Assembly (NCBI GenBank): GCA_012839035.1
Contig: DUOB01000145.1
Location: 1 to 38,219, forward strand
DNA: 38,219 bases
Source: Propionibacterium sp.
GTDB taxonomy: Bacteria > Actinomycetota > Actinomycetes > Propionibacteriales > Propionibacteriaceae
Direction: 5' to 3'
Made by a program: the position numbers and the translations under genes. Shown here piece after piece: positions 28,152 to 38,219 of the stretch. How positions within the stretch are numbered: the first letter of the stretch is position 1; each line of letters begins with the position of its first letter. The notes below the pieces were generated by a model that was given only the letters and a program-made list of their open reading frames with translations, was not told the DNA's origin and searched no databases.

Positions 28152-28982
28152 ATGACTTTGACTTATGAAAACACCAGCAGAATGGTGAAAACTCGCAAAT
28201 TCAATCTGCACATCAATGAAGCGGGCGACGCGGATGCACCCGCCGTCGTGATGTTGCACGGATCCGGACCGGGTGCCACGGGCTGGAGCAACTTCAACCA
28301 GAACATCGGCCCGCTCTCGGAGCACTACAGAGTTGTCCTGGCCGACATGCCTGGCTGGGGCGAGTCGGATCCGGTCACGTGGCAGGAACGCGAGCATTCC
28401 ACCACGCTGCGGGATCTGTTGGATGAGCTCGACATTGACAAGGCCTCCATCATCGGAAACTCCATGGGTGGCGGCACCACAATTCGCTTCGGTTATGAAC
28501 ATCCGGAACGAGTGCACAAGCTCATCACGATGGGCGCCTCCGTGGGACAACCAGGAATGTTCGGGCCTGGCGGACTCTCCGAGGGCATCAAGATCCTCCA
28601 GCAGGGCTATCGAGAACCATCCTTCGACACCATGAAGCGGCTTGTGGACGTCATGACCTTCGACTCCACGTTCGCGACCGACGAGTTGATCCGTGGCCGC
28701 GCCGAGATGGTGGCAAGCAACCCGGAACACAACAAGAACTTCATCGATGGCATCGGGAAGCGCGCCATCGTGGAACTGGATCTGGCCAAACTGCCGACCA
28801 TTACCGCCCCGACGCTTCTGTTCCACGGGCGCGACGACCGGGTGGTGCACTTCGAGAACTCTCTCCGCACGGTCCAGCTGATCCCCAATGCCCGCTTGCT
28901 CCTCATCAATCGCTGCGGACACTGGCTGCAGATCGAACATGCCGAAGAGTTCAACCGAGAAGTCTTGAGCTTCCTCGCCTGA
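28152..28982 (+). CDS. mhpC: MhpC-type meta-cleavage product hydrolase (alpha/beta hydrolase)
   Basis: The 276-residue enzyme hydrolyses the C-C bond of the ring-fission product. It shows the oxyanion motif LHGSGPGATGWSNF, the nucleophile Ser104 in GNSMGGG, the acid Asp229 in GRDDRVV and His257 in RCGHWLQIEH, in the pattern of E. coli MhpC and BphD. AAGGA lies eight bases before ATG 28152; TTG 28146 is in frame but less likely. This is the last gene of the operon; hydratase, aldolase and acetaldehyde dehydrogenase genes (mhpD-F type) do not follow. The 5' end is visibly less GC-rich than its surroundings. Confidence 0.92.
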   Translation: MTLTYENTSRMVKTRKFNLHINEAGDADAPAVVMLHGSGPGATGWSNFNQNIGPLSEHYRVVLADMPGWGESDPVTWQEREHSTTLRDLLDELDIDKASIIGNSMGGGTTIRFGYEHPERVHKLITMGASVGQPGMFGPGGLSEGIKILQQGYREPSFDTMKRLVDVMTFDSTFATDELIRGRAEMVASNPEHNKNFIDGIGKRAIVELDLAKLPTITAPTLLFHGRDDRVVHFENSLRTVQLIPNARLLLINRCGHWLQIEHAEEFNREVLSFLA

Positions 28983-29002
28983 CGATCCAGCTCTACTGCG
29001 CA

Positions 29003-29056
29003 CGGGCCGGCCGGCCGGTGGCCCGGATGTCCGTGAGGTTCCGGGCCGTCCGGCCC
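29003..29056. terminator. GC-rich hairpins between convergent genes
   Basis: The 84-bp gap between the hydrolase and the convergent small-protein gene contains CGGGCC (29003-29008) pairing with GGCCCG (29020-29025), and GGGCCG (29043-29048) pairing with CGGCCC (29051-29056) across a 2-base gap. There is no T-run, as is common in actinobacteria. They may act as a bidirectional terminator. Confidence 0.4.
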
Positions 29057-29066
29057 TCTCGCGCGC

Positions 29067-29315
29067 CTATCTGAAGAGAGTCCAGAAATACCAGCCGGCC
29101 ACGACCACCGCGATCAGCGCGATCGTGAAGAACACCGGGGCCAACCAACGACCACGCTTCTTCTTCTTGGTGCTGGGCAGCCCGGTCGGCCCCCACTCCC
29201 CGATGGTGGGCCGCACCCGCGCCGGCACGGCGCCGTTCAGATTCAGATTCGACCACACCCGGGAGCGTGGCCGGGAGGAGATGCGAGCCTGGGTGGCTGG
29301 CTGCTGATCGGACAT
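29067..29315 (-). CDS. Small single-pass membrane protein, unknown
   Basis: The 82-residue protein has a basic, Arg-rich N-terminal half, a KKKKRGRW stretch and one hydrophobic segment (LAPVFFTIALIAVVVAGWYFW) ending almost at the C-terminus. It looks tail-anchored, with the N-terminus in the cytoplasm. The basic region next to the membrane could interact with nucleic acid or phospholipid, but this is inference. It lies 30 nt after ligA in the same direction and is probably the last gene of that operon. I do not recognise a family. Confidence 0.6.
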   Translation of the reverse strand: MSDQQPATQARISSRPRSRVWSNLNLNGAVPARVRPTIGEWGPTGLPSTKKKKRGRWLAPVFFTIALIAVVVAGWYFWTLFR

Positions 29316-29345
29316 GTCCCGAGCCTAGTTGCAGTTCGGCATGAG

Positions 29346-31547
<2,202 letters not shown>

Positions 31548-32561
31548 TCAGCGCCCGAGCTCGTCTCCCACGATCGCCGCGGCCTCCCGGAGGTTGCGCA
31601 GGAGCGTGATCGCCGGACGCTCGGTCCAGCCCGCGAGCCCACAGGCGGGCGTGAGAAGAAGCCGGTCCGTCCAGACCTCTCCCAGCTCCAGAGGGCGCAG
31701 GACCTTCAGGACCAGCTCCGCCAGCCGGTCGGGCCGCAGCGGCTGATCCAGCACATGGGTGGGTGCGATCCCGAGCCACAGTGCGTGCCCGGCCTCGATG
31801 CCGGGTCCCAGCCGATCGAGAGCCGCCGAATCCATCAGGTCCCCCGGCAGGGAGACCGCATCGAACCCGGCTGTGTCGACCAGCTCGGGGTCGAGTCCGG
31901 GCGCGCAACAGTGGAGGGCGGTGGTGAGGGTTCCGGTGTACGCGGCCCGCGCGGTCTCCAGCGTGTCGGTCAGGACGCCGCTGAGCTCGGGCAGATCCAC
32001 ACTCCGGAAGCGGGAGAAACCGCTTGCTGTCCGGATGCGGCCGGCCCGGACACGCGGCAGCAGTGGCTCGTCCACCTGCAGGGTCAGGGCGAGATCGGGC
32101 AGGCGGCGCTGGAGCTCCGAGACGGCGGCGGCGATGCCCTCGGCCAGGGCACCGGCGAGATCGCGGCGCGCCCCGTGATCGGCCAGCATGCGGTCACCGC
32201 GTGGGCGCTCGATCATGGCGGCCAGGGTCCAGGGTCCGGTGACTGAGATCTTGAACGGCCCGGCGTACCCCTGGGCAACCTCCTCGAGCAGGTCGAGATC
32301 CTCCCGCCAGCGCGCCTTCGCGCGCCGGTGGTCGATGCCGGAAGCATCGGTCACCCGCCAGCCCGCCGGTTGGAGGTCGAGGCCGAACTCGGTGATCAGA
32401 GCAGCCGCTCGCCCGATCATGTCCGACCAGACGCCCCGCGACGGCAGCTCGGGCAGATAGGGCACGTCGGGGGCTTCCGCGAGCTCTCCGAGCAGCATGC
32501 GCTGGACCGCGGCGAAGTCCTCCCCCGGCCACGAGCCGATGCCGGTCACGCCGATCTTCAT
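31548..32561 (-). CDS. Cobalamin-independent methionine synthase-like protein (MetE C-terminal domain only)
   Basis: The 337-residue protein has the UROD/MetE TIM barrel without the N-terminal half of classical MetE. Zinc ligands are visible as His217 and Cys219 (TALHCCAPG) and Cys307 (TPACGLAGW). QVDEP at 162-166 is another MetE-like motif. It begins [13 protein letters not shown]. Such short forms occur in actinobacteria; some are methyltransferases using donors other than folate. Whether this one makes methionine is not shown. The ATG overlaps the mnmA stop by 4 nt, and ligA follows by 15 nt. Confidence 0.85.
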   Translation of the reverse strand: MKIGVTGIGSWPGEDFAAVQRMLLGELAEAPDVPYLPELPSRGVWSDMIGRAAALITEFGLDLQPAGWRVTDASGIDHRRAKARWREDLDLLEEVAQGYAGPFKISVTGPWTLAAMIERPRGDRMLADHGARRDLAGALAEGIAAAVSELQRRLPDLALTLQVDEPLLPRVRAGRIRTASGFSRFRSVDLPELSGVLTDTLETARAAYTGTLTTALHCCAPGLDPELVDTAGFDAVSLPGDLMDSAALDRLGPGIEAGHALWLGIAPTHVLDQPLRPDRLAELVLKVLRPLELGEVWTDRLLLTPACGLAGWTERPAITLLRNLREAAAIVGDELGR

Positions 32562-33709
32562 CGGGCCCCCTCCTGCCCAGGTGCATCCTCCCCGGTCGTA
32601 CGCTGCCCGGGTGCATCGCGCCCGGTCGCATCGATGGTGGCCGAGCCGATCACGAGGTCGTCGGCATAGAGCACGACGCCCTGCCCCGGTGCGATGCCGG
32701 CCGCCGGTTCATCGAGCCGGATCACCAACCGGTCCACAGGACCACCAGGGGCGGCGCGCTGCGGCTCCACCGTCGCCGACATCGGCTCCCCGTGCGCCCG
32801 GACCTGCACCAGTCCCCGCCACGGGGCAGTGAGCGCGCCCTGGGTCCAGGTCGGGCGGATCGCACCGATCGTGCTGATGGCGAGAGACTCCTTCGGACCC
32901 ACCACTACGCGGCGATCCACCGGTGAGATCGACAACACATAGCGAGGCCGACCGTCGGCCGCCGGGGTGCCGACCCGCAGGCCCTTGCGCTGACCCACCG
33001 TGAACCGGTGGGTGCCCTGATGCTGCCCGAGGCGTACGCCACCCTCGTCGACGATGTCCCCGGGCTGCGCGCCCAGCCGACGCTCGAGGAACCCTGCGGT
33101 GTCCCCGGACGGGATGAAACATATGTCGTGGGAATCCGGTTTGTGCGCCACCCGCAGGCCGCGGCGTTCGGCCTCGGCCCGGACATCGGGCTTGAGCGAA
33201 TCGCCGAGCGGGAAAGCGCAGTGACCGAGTTGCTCCCCGCCCAGCATCCCGAGCACATAGGACTGGTCCTTGGCCGGATCCACCGCGCGCCGCAACTCGG
33301 GTCCGGCATCGGTATGGGTGAGTCGTGCATAGTGCCCGGTCGCCACCAGATCGAAACCCAGGGCGACACCCCGCCGCAGGACGGCGGCGAATTTGATCTT
33401 CTCGTTGCATCGCAGGCACGGGTTGGGGGTGCGTCCGGCCGCGTACTCGCTCACGAAGTCCTCGATCACATCCTCCGCGAATTCGTCGGAGAAGTCCCAG
33501 ACATAGAACGGGATGCCGAGCCGGTCAGCCGCCCGGCGGGCGTCGTGGCTGTCCTCCACCGAGCAACAGCCGCGGGCACCGGACCGGAAGGACTGGGGAT
33601 TCTTGGACAGTGCGAGGTGGATGCCGGTGACATCGTGTCCGGCGTCCACCATGCGGGCCGCGGCCACCGCCGAATCCACTCCACCCGACATCGCTGCCAG
33701 CACCCGCAC
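32558..33709 (-). CDS. mnmA: tRNA-specific 2-thiouridylase
   Basis: The 383-residue enzyme adds sulphur to U34 of tRNA for Lys, Glu and Gln. It has the PP-loop SGGVDS (residues 8-13), the active-site cysteines Cys101 ([12 protein letters not shown]) and Cys197 ([11 protein letters not shown]), and [12 protein letters not shown] cysteine desulfurase gene precedes it, a natural sulphur donor. The frame is open back to 33793, but GTG 33709 starts at the conserved domain ([10 protein letters not shown]) with GGGGAAGGG upstream. The C-terminal tail carries a duplicated APGQ segment beyond the usual end. It overlaps the MetE-like gene by 4 nt. Confidence 0.94.
   Translation of the reverse strand: MRVLAAMSGGVDSAVAAARMVDAGHDVTGIHLALSKNPQSFRSGARGCCSVEDSHDARRAADRLGIPFYVWDFSDEFAEDVIEDFVSEYAAGRTPNPCLRCNEKIKFAAVLRRGVALGFDLVATGHYARLTHTDAGPELRRAVDPAKDQSYVLGMLGGEQLGHCAFPLGDSLKPDVRAEAERRGLRVAHKPDSHDICFIPSGDTAGFLERRLGAQPGDIVDEGGVRLGQHQGTHRFTVGQRKGLRVGTPAADGRPRYVLSISPVDRRVVVGPKESLAISTIGAIRPTWTQGALTAPWRGLVQVRAHGEPMSATVEPQRAAPGGPVDRLVIRLDEPAAGIAPGQGVVLYADDLVIGSATIDATGRDAPGQRTTGEDAPGQEGAR
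32574..32630 (-). repeat. Imperfect direct repeat, 30-bp period, in the mnmA tail
   Basis: Two 27-base copies begin at 32574 and 32604 and agree at 22 positions by my alignment. They encode the tail segments DAPGQ and DAPGQ, each preceded by a Gly and spaced ten residues apart. The duplication lies after the conserved MnmA domain, next to the start of the following gene. Confidence 0.6.
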
Positions 33710-33795
33710 GTCGTTCGCCCTTCCCCTGCGCGATCCTCGCCCGAACACAGGTCCCGGGCGCGTCGGCCCCGGACTGTCGGGGTCGGGGGCCAAGT

Positions 33796-34962
33796 CTAAC
33801 GACCCGCTCCACCCGCGAGCCGGGCTCGCTCGATGGCGGCCGGCAGTGCGGCCACCAGCGCGGTGAGGTCACGCGCGGTCGTGTTCCACCCGAACGACAA
33901 CCGGAGCGACTCCCGCGCCTCCTTGTCGTCACGCCCCATGGCGAGAAGGACGGGGCTGGGTTGGTGTACGCCGGCTGTGCACGCGGAACCGGTCGAACAG
34001 TCGAACCCCTCGGCGTCGAGCAGCAACAACAGATCGTCGGCACGGGCGCCGGGGAAGGACACATTGACGATCGCGGGCGATCCGGGACGCCCGTTGACGA
34101 CGCCCCCGAACGTTCCCACCGCATAGCGCAACCGCTCGGCGAGGCGTTCGAGCCGCTCGCTCTCCACGTCCCGGTTCGCGACCGCACGATGCACCGCCGT
34201 GGCGAAGGCGGCCGCCAGGGCGGGAGCGGCGGTGCCCGAGCGGAGGTCGCGCTCCTGGCCGCCGCCGAAGGCGTACGCCCGCAACGGCAGTTCGCGGCGC
34301 ACCAGGAGAGCGCCGATCCCGATCGGACCACCGAGCTTGTGCGCCGACACCGACATCAGGTCAAGACCCGAGTCGATGAAATCCACGGGCACATGTCCGA
34401 CGGCCTGCACGGCATCGCTGTGGACCCACGATCCCGCCATCCGGGCCTGCTCGACCACGTCGGTGATGGGCTGGATCGTGCCGGTCTCGTTGTTGACCCA
34501 CATCACCGAGGTGAGCTGGGTCGGCACTTCCAGCGCGCGCCGCAGTGCCTCGAGATCCAGGACCCCCTCGCGGTCCACCGGCACGATCGCGACATCGGCA
34601 CCACCGTCGTCCGGTCCACTTTCCAGCGCCGCCATCGTCTCGGCCACGGCCGGATGTTCGACCGCCGAGCGAACGAGCCGGTCCCGTCGGCCGATCCGGC
34701 CCCGGGGCCGCGCCCGCCAGGCACCCTGGATCGCGAGATTGTCGGCCTCGGTGCCGCCGGAGGTGAACACCACCTCCGTCGGATGTGCCCCGAGATCGTC
34801 CGCGAGCTGTTCGCGGGCATCCTCCAGCACAGCACGGGCGGCCCGCCCCGACGCATGGCGCGACGAGGCGTTCCCGGCCAGGCCCAGCCGCGCGGTCAGC
34901 ACAGCCGCAGCCTCCGGGATCATCGGCGACGAGGCGGCGTGGTCAAGATAGGAGCGAGTCAT
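33796..34962 (-). CDS. Cysteine desulfurase (NifS/IscS-like)
   Basis: The 388-residue PLP enzyme removes sulphur from cysteine as a persulphide. It has the start [12 protein letters not shown], the His-containing SAVEHPAV, the PLP lysine Lys209 (SAHKLGGP) and the catalytic Cys328 in [14 protein letters not shown]. The loop length fits group I enzymes. Position before mnmA suggests it supplies sulphur for 2-thiouridine. ATG 34962 is chosen over 34998 because it begins at the family N-terminus; AGG lies six bases upstream. It follows etfA by 36 nt. Confidence 0.94.
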   Translation of the reverse strand: MTRSYLDHAASSPMIPEAAAVLTARLGLAGNASSRHASGRAARAVLEDAREQLADDLGAHPTEVVFTSGGTEADNLAIQGAWRARPRGRIGRRDRLVRSAVEHPAVAETMAALESGPDDGGADVAIVPVDREGVLDLEALRRALEVPTQLTSVMWVNNETGTIQPITDVVEQARMAGSWVHSDAVQAVGHVPVDFIDSGLDLMSVSAHKLGGPIGIGALLVRRELPLRAYAFGGGQERDLRSGTAAPALAAAFATAVHRAVANRDVESERLERLAERLRYAVGTFGGVVNGRPGSPAIVNVSFPGARADDLLLLLDAEGFDCSTGSACTAGVHQPSPVLLAMGRDDKEARESLRLSFGWNTTARDLTALVAALPAAIERARLAGGAGR

Positions 34963-34998
34963 GGTGTGCCTGAATCCTGCCCGCCCTCGGTCGACCAC

Positions 34999-35940
34999 TC
35001 AACTCTTCAGCTTGCGCACGCCTTCCGTCACCGCCGGCAGCACGGTGTGCAGGTCGCCCACGATGCCGAGGTCCACCATCTCGAAGATCGGGGCTTCCTC
35101 GTCCTTGTTCACCGCGATGACCGCCTTCGACGTCTGCATGCCCGCGCGGTGCTGGATCGCGCCGGAAATGCCCGCGGCGATATACAGCTGCGGCGAGACG
35201 GTCTTGCCGGTCTGGCCCACCTGATAGCTGTGCGGATACCAGCCGGCATCCACGGCCGCCCGGGACGCACCGACCGCGGCCTTCAGCTCGTCGGCGAGCG
35301 CCTCGACGGCAGAGAAATCGCCCCCGGTGCCGCGGCCGCCCGAAACGACGATCGCCGCCTCGGTCAGCTCGGGCCTGCCGGATGCCGCCTTGTCCTCCGA
35401 GGCCGCGATGCGGGCGCCCTTCGCGGCAGCACTGATCTCGACGGCCAGCGACTCGACGGTCCCGGCGGCGGGCGCCGGCTCGGGCGGGCAGCTGTTGGCC
35501 TTGACCGTGACGATCGGGATGCCCCGGGTGACTTCGGCGGCGACCGTCCAGTTGCCGGCGAACACCGATTGCACGGTGCCCTCCGGTGTCACGTCCACGG
35601 CATCGGTGATGAGTCCGGCATCGAGCTTGACCGCCAACCGGCCGGCGATCTCCTTGTTGTCCAGGGTCGAGGTGAGCAGGACGGCGATGGGTTCCTTGGC
35701 AGCCACGATCTGGGCCAGCGCTTCGGCCTTGGGCGCCACCAGATAGTCGTCCAGGGCGGGGTCGGTGACCTCGATGACCGACCCGGCCCCGAACTCGGCC
35801 AGCGTACCGGCGGCGTCTGCCGCAGCACCGAAGACGACCGCAACGGGATCGCCCAGCCTGCGAGCGAGCGTGAGCAGTTCCAGCGTGGGCTTGGCGACCC
35901 GGCCGTCAGCAACCTCGGCGACGACTACAACGTTCGACAT
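34999..35940 (-). CDS. etfA: Electron transfer flavoprotein, alpha subunit
   Basis: The 313-residue subunit binds FAD and carries electrons from acyl-CoA and other dehydrogenases to a quinone reductase. The C-terminal FAD domain shows [18 protein letters not shown] and [12 protein letters not shown], then [11 protein letters not shown] and DLGIVGD. The N-terminal part ([12 protein letters not shown]) matches the usual start. The frame continues to 36114, but ATG 35940 has GGGAGA upstream and starts the conserved protein. It lies 19 nt after etfB. Confidence 0.96.
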   Translation of the reverse strand: MSNVVVVAEVADGRVAKPTLELLTLARRLGDPVAVVFGAAADAAGTLAEFGAGSVIEVTDPALDDYLVAPKAEALAQIVAAKEPIAVLLTSTLDNKEIAGRLAVKLDAGLITDAVDVTPEGTVQSVFAGNWTVAAEVTRGIPIVTVKANSCPPEPAPAAGTVESLAVEISAAAKGARIAASEDKAASGRPELTEAAIVVSGGRGTGGDFSAVEALADELKAAVGASRAAVDAGWYPHSYQVGQTGKTVSPQLYIAAGISGAIQHRAGMQTSKAVIAVNKDEEAPIFEMVDLGIVGDLHTVLPAVTEGVRKLKS

Positions 35941-35959
35941 GCGTGTTCTCCCGTGCTTC

Positions 35960-36742
35960 TCAGAGGTACTTGCCGGCGGACAGGAATTCGACGAGCTCGG
36001 CGGCACCGGACCCGTCGGAATCGGGGACGACGCGCCCGGCCGCCTTCGGCGGGCGCGGGGTGGTCTCGGCGACCTTCGTGGCCGCGGCTGCCAGCCCGAC
36101 CTCGTCGGCATCAATGTCCAGGTCGTCGAGATCCCACTCGTCGACCTTCTTCTTCTTGGCCGCCATGATCCCCTTCATGGAGGGATAGCGCGCTTCGCCC
36201 GACTGGTCGGTGACCGACACGATCGCCGGCAGGTTCGCCTCGATCCGCTGGGAGGCGGCGTCGCCGTCCCGGCGAATGCTCGCGACGTTGCCGTTCACCT
36301 GCAGATCGACACCGAACGTGGCGGCCGGCCAGCCCAGTCGCTCCGCCAGCATCGCCGGGATCACTCCCATGCTGCCGTCGGTCGACGACATGCCGCACAC
36401 GACAAGGTCGGGTGCGATCCTGCTGATCGCGGCGGCGAGGATCCGGCTGGTCGCCAGCGCGTCCGATCCGTGGATGTCGTCGTCGTTGATGTGTACGCCG
36501 GCATGGGCACCCATCTGCAACGCCTTCTTGATGGCATCCGCGGCATCATCGGGCCCCATGGTCAGGGCGATGATCTCGACATCATCCGCGGACTCCGCGA
36601 CCCGCAGTGCTTGTTCCACCGCATATTCGTCCAGTTCGGACAACAGTCCGTCGGCCGATTCCCGATCGACGGTCCCGTCCTCTGCGAACTCCCGGTCGCC
36701 GGTGGCGTCCGGCACGTGCTTGACCAACGTGACGATCTTCAT
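35960..36742 (-). CDS. etfB: Electron transfer flavoprotein, beta subunit
   Basis: The 260-residue subunit binds AMP and forms the dehydrogenase contact surface. Signatures are MKIVTLVKHVPDATGDREF, SELDEYAVEQALR, LTMGPDDAADAIKKAL and the tail around YPSMKGIMAAKKKKVDEWD, the usual recognition loop region. GGAGAG lies directly before ATG 36742. It is the first gene of the leftward run etfB-etfA-cysteine desulfurase-mnmA-MetE-like-ligA and is preceded by a good promoter. Confidence 0.96.
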   Translation of the reverse strand: MKIVTLVKHVPDATGDREFAEDGTVDRESADGLLSELDEYAVEQALRVAESADDVEIIALTMGPDDAADAIKKALQMGAHAGVHINDDDIHGSDALATSRILAAAISRIAPDLVVCGMSSTDGSMGVIPAMLAERLGWPAATFGVDLQVNGNVASIRRDGDAASQRIEANLPAIVSVTDQSGEARYPSMKGIMAAKKKKVDEWDLDDLDIDADEVGLAAAATKVAETTPRPPKAAGRVVPDSDGSGAAELVEFLSAGKYL

Positions 36743-36789
36743 CTCTCTCCACTCTGAAAGGATTCGCTCGGCGCCGACGGCGCACGCCC

Positions 36790-36818
36790 ACTATAAGTTA
36801 CTGTTCAGTACTGGACAA
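36790..36818 (-). promoter_or_regulatory. Promoter of the etfBA operon
   Basis: On the minus strand, TTGTCC (36818-36813) and TATAGT (36795-36790) are separated by exactly 17 bases, a good housekeeping-sigma promoter. Transcription would start near 36783, about 40 nt before the etfB ATG. It carries a palindrome in the spacer, listed separately. Confidence 0.7.
36799..36813. promoter_or_regulatory. Palindromic operator candidate in the etfBA promoter spacer
   Basis: TACTG-TT-CAGTA (36799-36810) is a perfect palindrome with a 2-base centre. An overlapping perfect 8-base palindrome, CAGTACTG, covers 36806-36813. Both lie between the -35 and -10 boxes, the position for a repressor. Size and symmetry suit a TetR- or GntR-type dimer. 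No regulator gene is in the window. Confidence 0.45.
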
Positions 36819-36867
36819 TGCCCCAAGAATCGACATTCTGCGGCAAGCTGCATGTTCCCGCCCGGGC

Positions 36868-36888
36868 AAGGCGCCTCTCCGGCGCCTT
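36868..36888. terminator. Perfect 8-bp hairpin between divergent etfB and glgX
   Basis: AAGGCGCC (36868-36875), loop TCTCC, GGCGCCTT (36881-36888). There is no T-run on either strand. Because the flanking genes diverge, it may insulate the two promoters, or be part of a glgX leader if its promoter lies further left. Its function is not clear. Confidence 0.35.
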
Positions 36889-36921
36889 CCCCGATGGCCT
36901 CCCCGCAAGCACAACCCCTGA

Positions 36922-36939
36922 CCGGGTATTATCGCCCGG
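36922..36939 (+). promoter_or_regulatory. CCGGG/CCCGG inverted repeat around a TATTAT box before glgX
   Basis: CCGGG (36922-36926) and CCCGG (36935-36939) flank TATTATCG. TATTAT at 36927-36932 could be the -10 box of glgX, 35 nt before its ATG, but no -35 box is evident. Alternatively it forms a small hairpin in the leader. The glgX ribosome site is GGAGGA, just before the ATG. Confidence 0.35.
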
Positions 36940-36966
36940 CTGCTGACCGTCTATTTCGGAGGAACG

Positions 36967-38219
36967 ATGGCCCGGATCCTGCCCGCCCCGCACGACTCCA
37001 GCCAATTGGGTGCACGGCTCACCGATGACGGCTGCCGGTTCGCGCTCTGGGCTCCCCGTGCCACCCGGGTCGAGCTCGCGCTGGTGGCCGAGGATCGGAG
37101 CCAGGTCAACTTCGACATGACCCGCCCCTATGAGGACGGGGTCTGGACCGTGTTCGTGCCCGGCGTGAAGCCCGAACAGCGCTATGGCTTCCGGGTGCAC
37201 GGGGACTGGAACCCGAATGACGGGGCCCGATTCAATCCCGCCCGACTGCTGCTCGACCCCTATGCCAGGGCGATCACAGCCGGCGTCGACTACAACGGCC
37301 CGATCCTCGACCACCCCGCCCACGACGACTATGAGCTCGATCCGACCGACTCCTCCCAGGCGGTCCCGCTCGCCGTGGTCACCGCGGACAGCCCACCGCC
37401 GACCCCCATCGCCCAGCGCCGACCGCTGGAGGAATCCGTCATCTATGAGGTGCACGTCAAGGGGTTCACCCAGAACCACCCGGCCGTGCCCGAGCACCTG
37501 CGGGGCACGTACGCCGGCATGGCCTATCCCGCAGTGATCGACCATCTGCTCGACCTCGGCGTCACCGCCGTCGAGCTCCTCCCCTGCCACCACTTCGTGT
37601 CGGAGCCGTTCATCGTCGGCAAGGGCCTGACCAACTACTGGGGATACAACAGCCTCGGCTTCTTCGCGCCCCACGCGGCGTACTGCTCCGTCGGCACCCT
37701 CGGTCAGCAGGTGCACGAGTGGAAGCGGATGGTGTCCGCCTTCCACGAGGCCGGCATCGAGGTGATCCTCGACGTCGTCTACAACCACACCGGCGAAGGC
37801 GGCCACGAGGGCCCGACTCTGTCGTTCCGGGGCATCGATCACGGCGGCTATTACCGGCTGACCGAGGACCGTCGCAACGACTACGACGTCACCGGCTGCG
37901 GCAACTCGGTCGACACCTCGGTCACCGGTGTGCTCGACATGATCATCGACTCGATGCGCTATTGGGTCACCGAGATGGGCGTCGACGGGTTCCGCTTCGA
38001 TCTGGCCTCGGAATTGATCCGCGACGGATCCCACCACGTCGACCAGAAGCACCCCTTCAAGAAGCGCATCGCCGACGATCCCGTGTTCGAGGGCATCAAG
38101 ATGATCGCCGAGCCGTGGGACGTGGGCCCGTACGGCTATCAGGTCGGCAACTGGGGCCCGGGCTGGAGTGAGTGGAACGACCGCTTCCGCGACTTCACGC
38201 GGGACTTCTGGCGGGGGCA
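36967..38219 (+). CDS. glgX: Glycogen debranching enzyme (GlgX, isoamylase type), partial 3' end
   Basis: An open frame of 417 codons from ATG 36967 runs past the window edge. The full enzyme is usually about 700 residues. The N-terminal CBM48 domain (LGARLTDDGCRFALWAPRAT; YGFRVHGDWNP) is followed by the GH13 barrel: ESVIYEVHVKGFT, NYWGYNSLGFFAP, VILDVVYNHTGEG, GVDGFRFDLAS with the nucleophile Asp near residue 344, and MIAEPWDVGPYGYQVG with the acid Glu near residue 382. It removes alpha-1,6 branches from glycogen after phosphorylase trimming. GGAGGA sits at the correct distance upstream. It diverges from etfB. Confidence 0.95.
   Translation, partial: MARILPAPHDSSQLGARLTDDGCRFALWAPRATRVELALVAEDRSQVNFDMTRPYEDGVWTVFVPGVKPEQRYGFRVHGDWNPNDGARFNPARLLLDPYARAITAGVDYNGPILDHPAHDDYELDPTDSSQAVPLAVVTADSPPPTPIAQRRPLEESVIYEVHVKGFTQNHPAVPEHLRGTYAGMAYPAVIDHLLDLGVTAVELLPCHHFVSEPFIVGKGLTNYWGYNSLGFFAPHAAYCSVGTLGQQVHEWKRMVSAFHEAGIEVILDVVYNHTGEGGHEGPTLSFRGIDHGGYYRLTEDRRNDYDVTGCGNSVDTSVTGVLDMIIDSMRYWVTEMGVDGFRFDLASELIRDGSHHVDQKHPFKKRIADDPVFEGIKMIAEPWDVGPYGYQVGNWGPGWSEWNDRFRDFTRDFWRG

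Noticed and set aside
21300-29066. Mobile element carrying the aromatic cluster
   Set aside because: No transposase, integrase, tRNA attachment site or flanking direct repeat was recognised.

Overview
The window is GC-rich and densely packed. It uses GTG as well as ATG starts and has many ATGA stop/start overlaps, which points to a high-GC actinobacterium. The gene set (hisI-trpE-TIGR02234 protein-HGxxPAAW protein-trpCBA, gatCAB, a TIGR03085 protein, a short MetE-like protein, MnmA with a cysteine desulfurase, etfBA) suggests a relative of Propionibacteriaceae or similar Actinomycetes. That placement is inference. No rRNA, tRNA, CRISPR array, insertion sequence or phage gene was seen.

Layout. 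1-665 (minus): a SigE-type ECF sigma factor, translationally coupled to a partial downstream protein that is probably its regulator. 836-2022 (plus): a PLP-dependent D-amino-acid deaminase/aldolase-like gene broken by one frameshift. 2182-8293 (minus): glutamate synthase small and large subunits; the large subunit has four 24-bp repeats in its propeptide. 8413-10032 (minus): a degenerate CPBP-like membrane protein and a SCO1-type copper lipoprotein. 10081-15842 (minus): the tryptophan set trpA, trpB, trpC, two small membrane proteins and trpE, with hisI upstream. 15894-20477 (minus): a TIGR03085 protein, an unrecognised membrane-anchored protein and gatB-gatA-gatC, which amidate Glu-tRNA(Gln)/Asp-tRNA(Asn). 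20673-21323 (plus): an ACT-domain protein.

21385-28982 (plus) is the accessory part. It holds an asymmetric two-domain VOC protein, a tandem ABM-type protein, a 0.4-kb regulatory gap with a perfect hairpin terminator, then a complete Rieske dioxygenase system (alpha, beta, ferredoxin, ferredoxin reductase) followed by an MhpB-type extradiol dioxygenase and an MhpC-type C-C hydrolase. It reads as an upper pathway that hydroxylates, meta-cleaves and hydrolyses an aromatic compound. It has no dihydrodiol dehydrogenase, regulator, transporter or lower-pathway genes. It lies between housekeeping genes and is locally less GC-rich, consistent with acquisition.

29067-36742 (minus): a housekeeping run, etfB-etfA-cysteine desulfurase-mnmA-MetE-like-ligA-small membrane protein. 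It is probably read from a recognisable promoter at 36790-36818 that carries a palindrome between its -35 and -10 boxes. 36967-38219 (plus): the 5' two thirds of a glycogen debranching enzyme (glgX), cut by the window edge.

The best candidates for new biology are the aromatic cluster with its two unusual upstream genes, the repeat-expanded GltB propeptide and the operator-like site in the etfBA promoter.
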